A stretch of DNA of 64,000 nucleotides from Panagrolaimus kolymaensis (lineage: Eukaryota > Nematoda > Chromadorea > Rhabditida > Panagrolaimidae), in NCBI GenBank assembly GCA_028622995.1, contig JAJQJQ010000072.1:558001-622000 (forward strand). The letters are read 5' to 3'. Made by a program: the position numbers and the translations under genes. Numbering within the stretch: position 1 is the first letter of the stretch; each line of letters opens with the position of its first letter. This document shows, in pieces, positions 23,466-36,329 of the stretch. Under the pieces are notes generated by a model. The model was not told the DNA's origin. It ran no database searches and saw only the letters and a list, made by a program, of their open reading frames with translations.

Positions 23466-26400
23466 TTAAAGGTACTTCATTTCTTGATCGTCATTGCCAG
23501 TGGTGCCACGACGACGGGAAGATGAAGTGTTGTTGACAACGCATTTGATTGAAAGATTTTGGGGGATGGTTTCTTGATTTCCCATGTCGTCTTCAACTTC
23601 AATGGTTTCACCTTTGTTAACAAGGCGAAGGAATTTCTTGGTTTTATTTTGGCTTCGCTTCATACAAATGAAATCAACGTCCTTGTTTTCTTTGCGGCCT
23701 TCTTTTTGGGAACCTTCTGGGCATTTGACGGGATTTTTGGAGAAGCAAATGCGATTGCGATATTCAACAACGAGGGTTTTTTCAAGGTTTTCTAAAAAAA
23801 GAAAGAAAGTTTAAAAAAAGTCAAAGAAAAAATATAAGTTATAAAATTACCTTTGTTTTCTTGATCATTAGTTACATCATTTTCTTCTTCAACATCCATG
23901 CTGTATTCTTCATTTTGCTTTTCTTCGCTTGAATCTTTTTTAACTTGTTCAACAGCTGTTGGGTCACATTCAGCATCGCGATAAAGATAGCTTTGATGGA
24001 AATCTCGAAGGCTGGTAGCTTCTTCATTATCAGGTTTTCGAAGATCATCAGTTACATCACCGTTGTAATGTCCACAAATTCCGCATTGACGATTAAGATA
24101 TTGACCTCCAATGGTGATTTTAACATTTAATCCATCGAAGCGAACGGTGATACCAGTTTTAGGGCAACGAATTTCAACAATTTCATCTCTTCCGCCAACT
24201 TTGTAAATTCCATGTTGTTCATAATCAACTTCATCAACGAGATAATTATTTACTTTGACAACCAATTTATTGGTGTGCTTGGTAATTTCATAAATCTTTT
24301 CTTGATTAACCATTTTGAGTTTGAGTTCATCGAGATATGCAACGGATTTTTTGGCCATAACAACAAAGGTGGAATCTTCGACGCAATCTTTTGCGAGAAT
24401 GGTGTAGCACATGTTCAATGGAAGTTTAAAGGTTTTTCCATCGAAAGTTCGAACCATTTGTCCTTTCTTGATGGAACATTCAGCATCATCATTACTGGAT
24501 CGGCGGAGGACATCATAAATGCTTCGAGCTTTGGATTCTCCATTACCGCGACGAGGAACAAGAACATCATCTAAATCCAATTCAAGTTGATGTTGTTTAT
24601 TGGGCATTGAAATAGTCATGTTGTAATTGTTTTCATCAAGGGTTAAACGGGTCATCAAAGTTTGGGAGCGTTTGCTGGTTTCTTTTTCAATGAGTTCACG
24701 TTCAGGCATGGAAACAAATGAAGCAAAGCTGAGATAATTGTAGAAAGTATGCATGTGGCGGGTCCATTGAGGTGATAATTTATTTTCAAAGATCATGATA
24801 TAATCATTGGGTTTCAAAATTTGTGGGGCATTTTCATAAACCATGCTATTGCTGCGAACATTTTCACGATCATTCAAAAGAAGTTTGAGGGATTCAATTT
24901 TTTCAGCTGATGGTCGACCATAAAAATTGACGATGATTTGATTTTTATCATTGCCACCAAATCCAGCATCAACTTTAGCGATGATATGACGGGATGAAAA
25001 ACCAGAAACTACTCCGCGAAGTTCAGGCATAGCAAGATGGGCAATGCTTTTGAAGGTCCATTTTGAGTCAACGTCCATTTCGTGGTTGATAACACAAAGG
25101 ATCATATCTTTATCACAGACTGAATTGAGAGTGATTTTAGCGGTATGTGGGCGAACACCTTTGACAGCTTCAGCTTTGATGGAGAAATGCGAAAGATGAT
25201 CAAGTTTTCCAGCAGCACGTTGAACTTGTTCTTTAATTAATTTTTGTTCATCGCGTTCAGTATTGGCAAACATTTGATTGTTGTGAATTCCGAAAAGGGT
25301 TTGGAAATCAGGAAGATCAACATCGCGGACATCTTTGGTGACTTTCATATGGCCATTGACGGTGAGCTTAAGGGATTTGGCAGAATCAGCAGTTGGTTGG
25401 ATTTTAAGTTCAAATGCATTTTCTCCAGAAAGTAACCAATCTCCAAGGAGTTTTTGGCTAACGGAAAGAGGACTTGCATGCCAATGAGCATCGATGTTAA
25501 TGTTCATTCCAACGAAAGCATCAACATGATTGATTCGTTTTTGATGAAGTGGACCAGTAACATCATCGATGATAAGAGTTTTTTCGGCGGCTTCAATGAA
25601 GACTCCACTCTTTTCAGGCCAAACTCGATAGAAAGTGACAGGGCGTGTTTGAAGATGTATAAGACGGACTTCTTCAGTGGGCATATGAAGTTCAATTTCA
25701 GGTAACCAATGTGGAGCTTTAACTTTAGCAACCATGTTAAGAGGTAAGCGAAGTTGAGCAGAATGGAAAGTTTTTACACCAGATGTAAATAATGGAGAGA
25801 ACATTTCCATTTTGACGATAACAGTGGTAGCAATTTTGGGTTCAACTTTGAGGTGGATTCGGGCATTTTTGAGACGATCTTCATTTTCTTTTTCATTGAA
25901 GCTGGTGGAAATGCTGCCATCAATAACGGCAATGGTGGGGATTCGAATGGTTGTGAGAAGAGGGATGCCACAGATGGTTGGAGTTTTGATTTGTTGTTCA
26001 TAACCATATGAAGCTGAAGCCCAATTGAATTTCATATTTTTTAATTCCCAATTTGAAACATCAACTTTTCCATCAACGATGAAAGATTGAAGAAGTTGTG
26101 GAAGAGAATCTTCATCAGTGAGGCAGAAGATGGTATCCATATTTTGCCAGCGAGAATAAAGCAAGATCATTGGATTTGCAGTTTCAGTGGAAACACGACG
26201 AGTGGCAATCTTCAAGCGGTTGTAAATATTCTTGAGGAAAATCATTGGATTGTATTCATCGATGACGGAACGACGATCACGAACCATAAGATCATCAAAG
26301 TTTTTGGATTCCCATGATTGATATAAACGTTCAAGAAGTTGTTCTAAATCTTGAGTGTGCATGCCAACTTGATAAGTATTTGGAGTGACACGTTTATTTG

Positions 26401-28869
26401 AAAGAAGATTCCATGAAGCCATAAGTTCTTTTGGAAGTCGGGAATCATTACTGAAGAGAGCAGCAAAGTCGAATTGGGAAGCAAGTTCTTGGAATTGCCA
26501 TTGATCAACTGCAACAACAGTTGAGAAGAATTTGGATGTGGCAAAGCTGGTTTTATCTTGGTCATTGTTGTAAAGGTTGAAATGTTTCAACATGGATTTA
26601 AGGGTTTGAGCGCTAAAAAAATAAATGAACCTTTTAGTGAAAGTTTTAAAAAAAATTAAAAGCTGCTTACGTTTCACGATCCCAAACTTTATCAGAATTT
26701 TTGATCATTTGATGGACGAGTTGATTGACAAAGTTTTTAACATGGGTGTTAGGTTCACGAATCATTTCAAGCATGATGAAATCAAGGACAGATTGATCGG
26801 GGCGGGTGTGAAGAAGTTGGTAAACGGCATTCATGCGAATTTCTGGATGTTCACGACGATCTTGGAAAATTGGAAGAAGGATGCGTTGAACTCGGCGAGA
26901 TATTTCAACTCGAAGATGTCGAAGAGCATCGATGGCTTGAATGCGGATAATTTTTTCAACATTCCAATCACGGATAATTTCTTCAAGAAAGATGACGGTA
27001 TTTTCAAGTCCCATGTTTCCCATAGTTTTTACAGCAAGAATTTTATCTGCGCGAGTTGAAGCTTTTTTGTAATAATTGATAATATCCTTTGCGATATCAT
27101 TTTTGGTTCCAGCTTCACAGTATTTGTTCATGGAGGCGGTGGTGTATTTGTCGCCGTGTTTAAAAGGGCTATCAACTGAACACATGGCATTAACCATAGC
27201 ACCATAAGTGAGCATGCAAGTGCGTTTTAAGATAGTGCATTCTTGAACTCGTGGAGTTTGGCAAAGATTGTTAAGACTCTTGACAGTTGCAGTTGAAACA
27301 ATGCGAAGGTTCATGAGTTTTGAAAGAGTGGTGGCAGCTTTGGTGGTGGAAATATCTCCCTTTTGAATTTTATCAAAAAGATGATCAAGGGTATTTTTGG
27401 TTCCAGCAATGGCCAAAGCATCAGCAAGGATGGATTGCATGAAAGTTTTTTCAATTCCATTATATCCATCACTTTCAAAAAGATTTTGATGGATGGTTTG
27501 GATGTCGGATCGTGTGGATAAGCGAAGGATGGAAATGAGTTGAGTCAAATATCGAGTGGCTTGTTCATCAATACCTTCAATGGTTTTTTGAGTTGAAGTT
27601 TCAAGAAGGCGTTTCATGATGTTGGTGACGATAGAAACAGCATTGGGCATGCGCATGTATGGATTTTGACGAAGATAGCTTTCATCACCTTCAGCAATGA
27701 AACGTTCACGCAAAACATCTAAGGCATTGGAATACACGAGGGAAGCAGAGGATTTGACTGAAGTCATTTGTTCGGAAGCTTCTTTGCGTTCAACATTCTA
27801 AAAAAAGAAAGAAATTAAAAAAAGGAAGTTTAATTTTTTTTAAAGTCTTACTTTAAGGGTAAGTTTTGCTAAGGCATAAGTGATCATATGAACGCGTTCA
27901 CCATCCATCATTTCATAGCTATATTTGCTGGAGATTTTGCTTTCTTTGATGATAAATTGGCGGCGATCTCCATTAAGAGCAAATTCATATACGGATGAAA
28001 TTCCCAAAGCTGGATTACTATGAATGTATTTTTGAGCGGTTTTATCATCCAAATTTCGAACAAGTTCAATGGGTTCAGCAAAACGGAAATAATTGTAACG
28101 AAGTTCGGGGCGATTGCGGCATTGAGAAAAGTCGATACTTTTAGTAACATTGTAAGAATCGATGGTTTCTTTTTCAGATGAGACTTGAACAACGGTGTAA
28201 AGTGATTCACATTCGCCTTCAATGGTGGTTTCATTGAGGGAGAAAGCATAACTTTTATTTTCGCGTTCTTCAACATTTTGGCTTTCTTCAGAATTTTCAA
28301 GTTGAACTTGAAGAGTATTGACAATGGCTCGTTTGATATTTTCTGAGAAAGTTACATCATCTTTATGGAAGGTAAGTTCAGAAACTTTTCCATTTGTGAA
28401 ACTAAAAAACCAATTATTAAGTTTATGAATAAAAGAAAAAAGTTAAAAACTAACCGAATTTGGAAAGGAAGATTTAATTTTTCAACATGATTGCTTTTAA
28501 TTTGAACGGGTTCAAATTTATCAAATTTATGGAATTCATATGGTCGATCAAAGTATTCATTCCATTGTCCCATTTGAGGTTGTTCAAGTTGGATGGTAAC
28601 AAGTTGGTCGGTGACAAAGTTTAACTAAAATTTGGAGATTTTGTTAAAGCTTTTTTGAAGGTTTAGAAAATGCTTACTTTTACGAGAGAGCGGAAGCGTG
28701 AAACAGAATATTGATCTCCATTTGATAAGCTGGAAGCAACTTGGCCATTGTAGTCATATGAATATTCATGACCTGAACGGAATGCTCGACTTGGTTCAAC
28801 ATCCCTGTTGGCAAAAACAGCAGCCAAAAGGCCGGCGCATAAAAGCAACAAGACACTTTTGGTGATCAT
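23466..28869 (-). CDS. vit: Vitellogenin (yolk protein precursor), complete
   Basis: Six exons in transcript order, 28869-28678, 28624-28455, 28401-27852, 27797-26671, 26612-23851 and 23791-23466, give 1708 residues with all phases consistent. Vitellogenin is a secreted lipid-transfer protein that is taken up by oocytes as yolk. The protein starts with a signal peptide (MITKSVLLLLCAGLLAAVFA). It then has the N-terminal lipoprotein domain (residues ~25-680, including helical repeats such as KTMGNMGLENTVIFLEEII), the open-sheet region (about 690-1000) and, near residues 1390-1560, a von Willebrand type D domain with CGICGHYNGDVTDDLR. The tail is acidic, then Lys-rich and Cys-containing. There is no polyserine phosvitin. 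TATA and GATA-type elements lie upstream. Strong codon uniformity and long exons fit a highly expressed gene. Confidence 0.96.
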
Positions 28870-28982
28870 CGTTGTTGTTGTTGAACCTCAAAGGCACAGC
28901 AAAGTTGAGAGTAGCAAGTAAATGAAGGAGCAAAGTGAAAACTGATTCAAAAAGCAATACTTTCCCCTATTTTTGAAACTCA

Positions 28983-28989
28983 TTTTATA
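28983..28989 (-). promoter_or_regulatory. TATA box of the vitellogenin gene
   Basis: TATAAAA on the minus strand, about 115 bp upstream of the vitellogenin ATG. Confidence 0.55.
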
Positions 28990-29050
28990 CTCGTTTTCAA
29001 GCTCTCAAGACTGCCATCTGTTTTTTCTGGAGCCATCGAAAAAATTTTTG

Positions 29051-29057
29051 TTATCAG
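29051..29057 (-). promoter_or_regulatory. VPE2-like GATA element upstream of vitellogenin
   Basis: CTGATAA on the minus strand, about 65 bp upstream of the TATA box. This is the sequence known in Caenorhabditis as vitellogenin promoter element 2, bound by the gut GATA factor ELT-2. A near-match to element 1 (TGTCAAA rather than TGTCAAT) occurs on the plus strand near 29205. A chance match is possible in AT-rich DNA. Confidence 0.45.
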
Positions 29058-30494
29058 TGGAAAAATGGAAATAAACGGAAAAAGCTATTTAATTCTGAAT
29101 GACAGCTACCCAGCTATCTTGAAATCTCGAAGTTCGTTGACTTTGAGTTTTATTTTTAATCACCTTTTTTTGCAACATCAAAAAAAAAGTATGGCGCCAG
29201 AAGATGTCAAATTAAAATTTACTCATGAGTCTCATGCTCTTTGTAAGCAAAGGTCACAGAGCCATTTATGATAAGGTTTGATTGATGGGTTTTAAGGATG
29301 AAAAACCATCGTCAGATGATTCCTTTTTTGTCCCAAAAAAATTATTTCATCAAATATTCTATTTTATTGGTAAAAATGTTAACTTTTTATTGTTCAACAG
29401 TAATATTCTTTATTTTCTACCATAATCTTTCCAGCGGATATAGAAAAAACGAATCCCATCATTTTTATCGCATTTTTTTAGTTCACTTCCAAATTGAAAA
29501 GAAAAGATAAGAAATAATTCATTTAATTTGGAAGTTGAACTGAAAATTATAGTTAATGCAACAAAACAACACATTTATTTAATTTTTGATCCTCATTATT
29601 TTATGTATTTAAAATTTTCCAAGTAAGTTGTTCTCTTAAATTTTAAAGACAAAAAAATGCAGTAATTTGAGTCCATTTTTATCAACAAAAAAATCATCGT
29701 TCTTTCTGTCACGTTTTCAAAGCTACTGTAATGAGTAATGAACCAACCACCTCTACCGCCGCATTTGGCTTTTAGATACTTGAGTTAAATTAAAAAAGCG
29801 CACCATAAATGTAAGAAATAAAATTAAAGTTATGGTGAAGAAAAAAAAAAGCAAACAAAACATTTTTCAACTTCCGCCAAATTTAGTCAAATATGAAGCT
29901 TTTTGAGGCTGCAAAAAGTTGGATTACAGTTTTGTTCTGTTTTTTCCTTATAAATCGTCCTGCTGCCAATTTTTTTAAAGATTTTGATTCATTTTTGCAC
30001 ATAGTTCATACTGTAGATTTCTTACTTTTATTCATAAATTACTATGAACAGTAAATAAGCGCCCAATTTTTATCAAACTTTAAAAAACATTTTTTCGTGG
30101 AAAAAAAATAACGACAAAGTATCTTTAAATGTGTTCTAATATTTTTTATTTTTAGAGCAACGATTATCAAAGTTACCATAATCAAAAAATAGCAACTTTT
30201 TCAGTAAAAAACAATGAATCATTAAAATCCAAAACTAATTTGCCAAAAAAAATTTGTCATTTCGATCCTTTACTTTTTACGTAATTTGTTTTCGCTTACC
30301 AAACTCCCAAACTACTTCCCATTGTTCGTCAATTTAGTTTACTTTTTCACACATGCTTCGTTCATTTCTTTGACGTCGTTTTATATAGGCAACTAACTTC
30401 CTTTTATTTGTGTCACGCTGTAAACAACTAAAGTAGTATTACACTATCGCCATGTTTTTAATCGTTGATCAAAGTTGAAGTTTAAAAAATTTAG

Positions 30495-30501
30495 TATAAA
30501 A
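30495..30501 (+). promoter_or_regulatory. TATA box of the Gly-rich protein gene
   Basis: TATAAAA about 50 bp before the start codon of the glycine-rich secreted protein. Confidence 0.6.
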
Positions 30502-30546
30502 ATCTGTCTCAAACCCAAAAATGTTATCATTTAAAGTTTATAAAAA

Positions 30547-31301
30547 ATGAACTCATTAATTTTATCTTTGCTTGTTTTATCATTTGCTGTTGTTGTGGCT
30601 CATGCTCAATGGGGATGGTTTCCTCCTCCACCACCATGGATGGGTCATCACCGTCATCATCGACATCGCGGTGGATGGGGTGATGGAGGTTTTGGTGGCG
30701 GCCAAAGTAATTTCGGTGGTCGTGGTGGTTTTGATGGTGGACAAGATGGTGGCTTTGGAGGCCGTAGAAATCCAAGTCGTGGAGGTTTTGGAGATGATGG
30801 CGGCTTTGTCGGTAAACAAGAAAATGGTGGTTTTGGAGGCCGCGGTGGTGGTGGCCGAAATGGAGGCGGACGAGGCCAAAGTGAATTTGGTGATGAAGGA
30901 GGTTTTGGTGGAGGTCGTGGTGGACAAGATAGTGGATTTAATGGAAGAGGTGGCAGCGGTTTTGGACAAGACGAAGGCGGATTTGGAGGTAAGATTTTTT
31001 ACTCGAGATCAAGAAAAAATTTACTCTAAAGCTTTTTGTTAAAAAGAAAATATAATGTCTTTCAAATAGATATTACTGTACTGCATATTATAAGTAGCTT
31101 CAAACTTTCTTTGAATTTTAAGCGATCTTATCTTATAAAAATTATTTTTTAGGTCGTGGCAGTCGTGGACAAAGCGGTGGCAGTAACTTTGGCGGTGACG
31201 AAGGCTTTAGCGAACAAAAACAAGGTGGATTTGAAGGTGGTGAAGCAGCTACCTTTGGAGGAAACCAACGACATCGTGGTGGCGGCCGTGGCTCACATTG
31301 A
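30547..31301 (+). CDS. Glycine-rich secreted protein
   Basis: Two exons, 30547-30988 and 31153-31301, encode 196 residues. The signal peptide MNSLILSLLVLSFAVVVAHA is followed by a short QWGWFPPPPPW segment and a His/Arg patch (HHRHHRHR). Then come many repeats of GGFGG, GGF(G/D)(D/E)GG and GGRGG types to the end. There is no Cys. Composition and layout are like nematode Gly-rich secreted proteins, some of which act as cuticle components or antimicrobial peptides; which applies here cannot be told. A TATA box precedes the start at the usual distance. Confidence 0.85.
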
Positions 31302-32682
31302 GAACATAAACTTTTGACAATTTGATTCACATCAATAACACATTATTTTTTGATCTCTGTTACAATGTACATTTTTTGTTCGTTGTTGTAACTTTACTTT
31401 CAAATCTATCTTTGATTTGATTAATTAACACTTTCATTTTCATCGGTTAATAAAATAATTTTTTATGTTTGTCGCCGAACAAAACTTTTCGTGCCTCGAC
31501 ATTCATTTTATTTAATAAAAAAAAACAAGATTCTTCCATCCATCGAAGAAGGCAGTAATACCACACACTCCATTAAATGGACGTGAAGTTTTATTTAAAA
31601 TTGTGATCGGTGGCGGTTTTTCTTCATCTTGAAAAAAAGAAGAGAAAACTCATCGCAATTGAAAATGGGTCATTTCATCTTCATCTTGAAAAACTTGATT
31701 ATAGCAACGCGGCGAACGTGAATCGAATCCATAACGAAGATGGAAAAGAAGACATTTTGGAAGAAGCAAACAACGATGGCAAAGCTAAAAGGCGGAGAAG
31801 AAGAAAAAGAAAAGAGTTTTGTCAACAACACATTGTACTCCCAAAAAAAGAAAGAGATATATGTTTGCTAAAAAAACATAATAAAAGTTTGGAGGATTTT
31901 TATTTATATGTCTTTTGCAACAACAAAATCAAAACTTTTATCTTTTTTCAACGTCTCTTTTCATTTCTTCCAAAAAAAGAAGTTAGGTTTTTGGTTGATT
32001 TTTGTTTGGCTCATTTTTTCTTTCTATCTTTTTTTTCTGGCCTTGAAAGACATAAATAAAGATGTGCAAACTTTTTTTTGCCCCAATCTTCTCTAATTGT
32101 TGCTGATTTGATTTGATTAGAGAGGCTACAAAAAATATTCATCATTATCTTTTTCTTTTCTTTCCCCTTTTCTTCGGCTCTTTTTTGTTGTAGTTTTTTC
32201 ATTTCATTCTTTGAACCAACCTGATAAGAGTCAAAACTGGAAGTTTTTTGTTTTGATGTTGTGATTGAATTAGAGACCGCAAAAAAATTGCGATCGAATA
32301 CAGTCGTTTTTTTTCTTCTTTCGCGCGGTATTAATATTTATTTTATTTTATTACTCTACCAATATTGAAGTTGCAAAAATTTTATTTTTACATATTAAAA
32401 ACTTTTTTTGGGCATTCTCATTTTAATTTCTAAAACAAACTTTATTCCATCAGCCAGCCTTCTTACAGAAAATTTTTAATAATGATTTTTGTCCAAGCTA
32501 TGTTTTTTTCAGGTCAATTATTGTCCTTGAAAATTTTATTTATAAAAAACCCTTCATTGCTAATTGTTGGTATTTTCAAGGTTATACGCGTGTGTCTTTT
32601 TTGAGACGTTTTTTGAGGATAAAAAATTTGTTGCATTTTCTTTTTCAAACTTCTTTTAATTTCATTTTTCAGAAAAAAAAGA
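31302..32682. other. Intergenic
   Basis: No gene supported. A 450-bp open frame at 31610-32059 lacks an ATG start, homology and splice context. The last ~12 bases before 32683 follow a TTTTTCAG that is a likely spliced-leader acceptor for the next gene. Confidence 0.6.
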
Positions 32683-34973
32683 ATGTCTTCTTCATCTCCA
32701 AAGCCTTTGCCAATATTCCCTAAACTCCCAAAATTTGATAATTATTCAAGAATATTACCTGACGATGAAAGGATTCATGAATCAGTTTTGATTCAAGAGG
32801 GCAAACTTCTTACTGGACCAGCTGATACTTCAGTGAAAACTTTATTTGATTTATTGCAGCGCGGAATTCGAGTAAGTGGAAATGGTGAATTTGTTGGTGA
32901 ACGAAAAGGTCCAAATAAAGAATACACATGGATTCGATATCAGCAGCTAGCAACCAATGCACAACTTATTGGCTCTGGTTTACTTGCTTTTGGTGTAAAA
33001 CCTGGAAGTGAAAGCCGTGTTGGAATTGCTGGAGTTAATTGCACCGAATATTTAACTGCCACGTTTGCTTTGGTTTCATATTCCATCATCAATGTTCCAC
33101 TTTATCAAAATTATAAATTTGAATCACTTAAGTAAGATAATAATATAACTTCAATTCTGGAAACGATTATACAAAGTTGGAAAACTTTTTTCAGGGAAAT
33201 TGTAAAAGCTTGCGAACTTGAAGTTATTTTTTGTGATAATTTGGAGCGAGCATTGAAGTTCCAAAATGCATCAGATGAAATGCCATCACTTCGAAAAATA
33301 ATTATTTTCCAGACAAATAAACCTATTTTTGCTAATGGTAAAACAGCTAAAGGCAAAGTGGAATTAATTGAATGGGATTATTTAATGAAATTGGGTGAAA
33401 ATAATTTGATTCCTGTCTCCCCTCCAGAACCTGATGATGTTTATATAATTTGTAATACCAGTGGAACAACAGGTAATTTTAAAGAGATTTAGGATGAGTT
33501 TGGAATTGCCTAGATTTTTGGTCCTTTTTTAATAATAAAATGGAAAAAATAAAATTAAACTAATAATTTTTAGGTCGTCCAAAAGGTGTCCAACTTTCTC
33601 ATAAAGCTATTCTCACAGCCATGGGTGGTTTATATCATCAATGGTGTGTGGATCCTAATTCTATGATTTTCGATAAAGATGATGTTTATTTGAGCTTTTT
33701 ATCACCTGCACATATTTATGAACAACTCATTCAAGTAAATGCTCAGCCATTATAAACTTTGTTTTTGACATTTGAAAACTTTTTTTCAGGCTTTCATTTG
33801 TTATAATGGTGCTAAACTTGGATTATATTCAGGTAACATTGTAAATTTATTGGATGATATGCAAGTATTAAAACCAACCATGGTTTCACTCGTCCCACGA
33901 TTATTGAATAAATTTCATGATGCAATTTGGGCTAAAGTAGCACAAGCAAATTGGTTGAAACGTTTGCTATTCCGATTTGCATTTAATGCAAAGGTTAAAC
34001 ATTTAAAGAAAGGAATACTCTCATATGAAACATTTTGGGATCGATGGATTTTAAATCCAATTCGACAAATATTTGGTGGAAATTTGAGGCTTGTTACAAG
34101 CGGTGGTGCTCCAATAACAGCAAAAGTAATGAATTTTTCTAAAATTATTTATGGTTGTCCACTTGTTGAAGGGTAAGTTGCAATACGACATTGATCTTTC
34201 ATTGTTATTTAATTCCATTTTTTAGTTATGGTCAATCTGAATGTTCAGCAGCTGGAACCCTTTCAATGCTATCCGATACTGGTAATGGCCATGTTGGAGG
34301 ACCAGCTCCATGGGCTCAAGTAAAATTAGCAGATGTTGAAGAATTGGGCTATTTCTCAGTTGATGATAAAGGCGAAGTATGCTTCCGTGGTTCAGCAGTC
34401 ATGTCAGGATATTTCCGTGAACCTGAACTCACAGCAAAAGCACTAGATTCTGATGGATGGTTGCATACTGGAGATATTGGACAATGGCTTCCAAATGGTT
34501 CTTTAAGAATTATTGATCGAAAAAATAATTTCTTTAAACTGGCACAAGGTGATTTTGTTTCACCTGAACAAGTTGAAAATGTTTACAGTCAGCACGAACT
34601 TGTAAATCAAATATTTGTGGATGGAAAAACCACCGAAAGCTTTCTTATCGCCATAGTGGTAGTAAATTTAAAAGCCCTAGAATCAGAATTGAATAAACCA
34701 GCAAATAGTCGATATAAAGCTTTGGTTGATAAAGAACCCGATTTCGTTGATAATCAATATGTTAGAGAATTTGTTGTTCAAGAATTAAGAATTTTTGGTG
34801 CTTCTAAAGGTTTAAACACACTCGAACAAATCAAAGCCGCTGAATTGATTACAGAAGAATTTACAGTTGAAAGTGGATTATTAACTCCGACATTAAAAAT
34901 TAAGCGGCAACAAATGAGACAAAAATATGAAAAAACCATTGAAAAATTGTATTCTGAAACTAACATCTTTTGA
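32683..34973 (+). CDS. Long-chain fatty-acid-CoA ligase (ACSL-type)
   Basis: Five exons, 32683-33131, 33195-33472, 33574-33734, 33790-34172 and 34226-34973, encode 672 residues, usual for the family. It activates long-chain fatty acids to acyl-CoA with ATP, normally at the ER, mitochondrial or peroxisomal surface. The AMP-binding loop is TSGTTGRPKGV (~residue 238). SPAHIYEQ is followed by TSGGAPI and YGQSEC. The signature WLHTGDIGQWLPNGSLRIID then RKNNFFKLAQGDFVSPEQVE is intact (~500-540). There is no strong N-terminal membrane anchor, unlike many ACSL proteins. A TTTTTCAG 12 bases before the ATG suggests spliced-leader trans-splicing. Confidence 0.95.
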
Positions 34974-35226
34974 TTTATAAAAAAACTGTAGCTTTTGTTT
35001 TTGTGTAAAATAAAGAATTATCCAAAAATCATATATAGTTCTAAAAACATCTATGCACCTAACTACCAAAATTATCGATAAAGCTAAAGACAAAGAAGAA
35101 TTTTCTTTCTTCAAGTACATAGTAAAAAATGATTTATTAAACTTTTATACAAAAAATGGTAAATACATAAAATGTTAGTCAAAAACCCGAAATAAATCTA
35201 ATCCTAAAGTTATTCTATCTTCTTTT

Positions 35227-36208
35227 TTACCATTCATCATCACGTTTATTTGGCGGCGGTTTATATATCATTTCTTTTAATCGTTCATTTGGTGTTTTAG
35301 TATAAACAAATTGAGGTTTCTCTTCTTTGTCCCTAAAAAATCGAAAAAGTAGTTTTTATAAAAATATTTAAAACTCACTTTAACCCTCTAGCTTGAAATA
35401 ATCCAATAACAAAGAATATAATAACATAAATAATCAACCATCGATTAAATTTTTGCCAATTTATGTAATGTGAAGGATTCATCGACATGTTATCATATGG
35501 ATATCTAAAACAACAAAAATTAACTAATCAAAGTGAAGATATGAGAGTTTACTTCTTTACATGCTCTTCAGCTCTTTTCCTCCATGCTTCTGCTCTAGAT
35601 TTTGAAAAATCATCATATACTTTTTGGCGATGTTCTCTAAACATTCGATCATAAGCTTGATGTCGAGGATCTTGAGTTTTTCGTTGAAAATCTTTCCAAA
35701 TCTATAATCAATAACCATTAAAAAGACAGAAAATTCAATATCACAAACTCGTTCAAAATCTTCTTGAGTAAACGTTTGTCCATTTTTTTGTTGATATCTA
35801 AATTCCCAACCACCATTTCGAAATCTTTGATCATAAGCTCCACTGCTATCTTGTTGATATGGAGGTGGACGAAATCCTTGCTGGTTTCCTTGATTGAAAT
35901 CTGTCGATGAATAACCACTTGAAATATGAGAATCATATACTTTTCTTTTGTCAGTATCTTTTAGAATATCGTAAGCTTCTTTAATGGCGACAAACTTCTT
36001 AGTTGCAGCTTCATTTGAACCAGTAATATCTGGATGGTACTAAAATAAAGCAAATGAATATATAGAAATGCAAAGAAAGAAAACTAACCTTTTTGGATAA
36101 AGTATAAAAAGCTTTCTTTATTTCTGCAGCTGAAGCAGTTCTTGCAACTTGTAGCACATCATAATAATTTTGACTGCTTGTCGAATAACATCTAATTAAT
36201 CTCTGCAT
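35227..36208 (-). CDS. DnaJ-transmembrane protein A (DNAJC4-like), downstream gene of a likely operon
   Basis: Five exons in transcript order, 36208-36089, 36039-35749, 35701-35553, 35504-35379 and 35332-35227, encode 263 residues. The N-terminus MQRLIRCYSTSS is basic and Ser-rich, like a mitochondrial presequence. The J domain follows directly (YYDVLQVARTASAAEIKKAF, with HPD in YHPDITG, to AYDILKDTDKRKVYD), so it can stimulate an Hsp70. After a Gln/Gly-rich linker there is one membrane segment near residues 205-225 (WLIIYVIIFFVIGLF) and a short charged tail ending KPPPNKRDDEW. Its start lies only 121 bp behind the stop of a second DnaJ gene on the same strand, with a GATTTAG just upstream of the ATG. 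Confidence 0.92.
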
Positions 36209-36329
36209 TAAAAACTAAATCAGAAAAATCAAATGTAAAATCGAACAACCAAAAAAGTAAACGGTTAAAACCATTTTAATGATAACAAATTTTCGATAAA
36301 GCCTAAGTAAGATTTATTATACCCGAATA

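Larger units (their letters stand above)
28870..30546. other. Intergenic between divergent vitellogenin and Gly-rich genes
   Basis: Promoter side of both neighbours. Apart from the TATA and GATA-type elements listed I see no gene; short frames near 29065-29510 lack homology and splice structure. Confidence 0.6.

Noticed and set aside
25244..26317. Plus-strand frames across the vitellogenin gene
   Set aside because: Antisense shadows of the vitellogenin coding exons.
30580..30969. Antisense Ser/Thr-rich frame over the Gly-rich gene
   Set aside because: Mirror image of the GGN codon repeats.
31610..32059. 150-codon plus-strand frame with a Lys/Arg run
   Set aside because: No ATG start at the front, low complexity and no splice context.
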